Source: Purshia tridentata (taxonomy: Eukaryota; Streptophyta; Magnoliopsida; Rosales; Rosaceae). Taken from it: a stretch of DNA of 64,000 nt. Below the pieces are notes generated by a model. The model searched no databases. It saw nothing but the letters and a program-made list of their open reading frames with translations, and was not told the origin of the DNA. Position numbers and translations under genes: made by a program. Where the stretch lies: positions 62,001-126,000 of the forward strand of contig QANT01007323.1 of the NCBI GenBank assembly GCA_003254885.1. The letters run 5' to 3'. Shown here one piece after another: positions 62,501 to 64,000 of this stretch (position 1 is the stretch's first letter; each line of letters begins with the position of its first letter).

Positions 62501-63093
62501 TGACATTATTGTCTCCTTTACAGGTAAAGCCACACTACCCTGATTTCAAGCATAAGGATGGTGGTGATCCAATCTGGCTTAACAAGGCACCACAGTGGGT
62601 TTTGTCAGAACTTGAAGGCATGGAGTTTGATGTTCAAATTCAGAAGTCAAAACAAGTAACGGAGGGTAAAGGTGAGCCAAAAGTTTATCATAAAATAGAT
62701 AGTTGGGCATTCATTTTCATGCCAAATTTATTCCAGAGTGACCTACTTGGTCAAATTGAACTCCTGCTTTTTTTTTTTTCCTTCAATTATTCAATCTGAT
62801 ATCCACTTTTTCACTCCCTGTCAATTTAGGTGAGGAATCCTGGAAGGACTTGGTGGAGAACCCAGATAAGTGGTGGGATAATAGATTGCGTAAGGTAAGC
62901 ATTTAGGTTGTGATCTGTCTTTCGTGTTCTCCTCCATTGCTTCTCTAATTAATTTGTTGCCTTGCTACTTTTATATTCACAGCTGAAAGAAAAATCTCCG
63001 GACTTTAAGCACAAAGAAACTGGTGAAGCGCTCTGGCTTAGCAGTTCACCAACATGGGTTCTATCGAAGTTGCCACCTTTAAAAAGTCAGTAG
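59566..63093 (+). CDS. Organellar single-stranded DNA-binding protein OSB, with repeated PDF motifs
   Basis: Twelve exons: 59566-59921, 60011-60149, 60797-60920, 61112-61188, 61301-61436, 61576-61679, 61756-61903, 62059-62199, 62344-62447, 62524-62671, 62830-62894 and 62983-63093; 550 residues, phases consistent. The N-terminus MNSIFRAIPLRKRLLSRSLL is Arg/Leu/Ser-rich, like a mitochondrial or plastid presequence. Residues about 84-165 (VNLIGHVHIPLQLQPTRDGN; CVFIAGNLRSDLYHLN) are the SSB-like OB fold. Then come plant-specific PDF motifs: a partial one at 217-232 (WKDLLAKPQWDIRLKE), full ones at about 291-361 and 422-492 (SWRDLLDNPKDWCDYRKNKL; KPNYPDFKRKDGG) and a last one at 497-550 (SWKDLVENPDKWWDNRL). 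PDF motifs bind single-stranded DNA; OSBs limit recombination of organelle DNA. The two full motifs come from a recent internal duplication. Confidence 0.9.
61301..62829 (+). repeat. Tandem duplication of a three-exon PDF module inside OSB
   Basis: The unit 61301-62058 is repeated as 62059-62829. Matching exons are 61301-61436 and 62059-62199 (KAAFERKDNGEL against KAAAFERKDNVEL), 61576-61679 and 62344-62447 (both 104 bp) and 61756-61903 and 62524-62671 (both 148 bp). The introns match closely too, for example AAGTAATTACCTGATCATTG against AAGTAATTACTTGATCATTG. The closeness of introns as well as exons points to a recent event. Reading frame is kept. Confidence 0.92.
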
Positions 63094-64000
63094 GATGTGA
63101 CAAATGACAATAGGAATACCCCTTTCCCTTGAGACATGCAAGCATCTGTTGTGTTTGAAAAAATTTTGGAAATGAATTTTAGCGCTCCTGATATTTCAGT
63201 TATGGTCATGTTTTTATAGCTTATTGTGACTGTTTATGTTCTGTATTAGTTTAGTCTGGACAGGCGCAAAGCATATAGCATTCAAACCAATGACAAAATG
63301 CATAGAGAATTGAAAAGAAAAGTGTCATGTATTTTGTCGCCGCTCGTGATCATGGTCATTGGTGATTCTAGATTATCTAGAAAATCTATTTTATATCCAA
63401 GAATAAAATTTCAAAAATTTCGAAAAAATGTTTTTCTGAAGTTTGAAATATTATCCAATTAAGATGATTAAAATTATAATTGTTTTAGTTTAAATTTTTA
63501 TCAAAAGTAAAATTATGTTAAAAAATCTTTTCATATGTTTTAATCAACAAAACTTGTATTCTTTATTTATATGGAATAATTAGAAATAGGTCCAATTTTA
63601 AAGTGTTATTTAAACTAAAATTATATAGAAATTTAGATTAATATTTAAATTTAATTTTTTAGACTGAGGTCTAAAAAATAGACTTTTAAAAATTTTGATT
63701 CAGATTATTTTTTAAAATTAAGATAATTAATATGAATTAATTTTTAAAATTAAAGATAATATCTGTTCATATATATTTAATTAAAATATTCAAAATTATC
63801 TAGTTTTATATTTTTTAATTTGAAATAATAAATGATAATATCCGTTTATATTATATAATAAAAAATAATCAAACAAGTAAGAGAAAAAATAAAAATATAT
63901 ATAGGTATATTTCAATTGTACCAATATTTGGGTTGGTATATATATATATATTCGAGCTGCTTTATTTCCTGAGTTTTGAGGGTAAATTTTATCTTTTCAT
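63094..64000. other. Intergenic, AT-rich, no gene seen
   Basis: OSB 3' flank. Beyond about 63400 the sequence is strongly AT-rich with short repeats of TTTAAAATTAA and ATAT; no coding sequence or element ends recognised. Confidence 0.55.

Overview
The window is nuclear DNA of a flowering plant. Genes have many short introns with GT-AG borders and AT-rich introns, and the proteins include a chloroplast IMPL1, phloem protein 2 (PP2) lectins, CYSTM, exocyst EXO84B, cyclic nucleotide-gated channels (CNGC) and an organellar OSB protein. The gene set fits a eudicot; a woody rosid such as Rosaceae (Prunus-like) is my guess, not something the sequence proves. Two ambiguous bases (12842 and 38312) show it is a draft assembly.

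Layout. 1-580: last exons of an LCAT4-like phospholipase (+). 1143-1550: ribosomal protein eL27 (-). 2981-3567: three-exon CYSTM protein (-). 5332-9363: ten-exon IMPL1 phosphatase (+). 9838-15944: a PP2 cluster (-) with two intact genes around a decayed copy that holds a hAT transposon. 17502-28979: three housekeeping genes, all (-): RNase H2 subunit C, RCL1 (18S rRNA processing) and EXO84B. 30062-51747: a CNGC cluster (-). 52768-58822: ZPR1 (-), divergent from 59566-63093: an OSB single-stranded DNA-binding protein (+) with internally duplicated PDF modules.

The notable region is 31269-43424. One CNGC gene supplies an intact seven-exon, 611-codon channel. Downstream of its own C-linker and CNBD exons lie five more copies of that same exon pair on the same strand, each with its own acceptor, donor, phase-0 borders and stop. 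Four of the five extra pairs are fully open; in the fifth a solo LTR splits the linker exon. This could supply alternative C-termini (ligand-binding domains) to one channel core, could be spliced into multi-CNBD proteins, or could be an array left by unequal crossing-over. A chimeric CNGC remnant lies beyond the array (30.1-30.8 kb) and a frameshifted CNGC copy lies upstream (46.9-51.7 kb), so the family has been duplicating and decaying here.

Transposable elements are modest: two non-autonomous hAT elements with perfect 8-bp target duplications, a foldback MITE and a partial relative, one solo LTR and some weaker candidates. All exon borders were placed by eye from splice motifs, phase and family similarity; no alignment was run.
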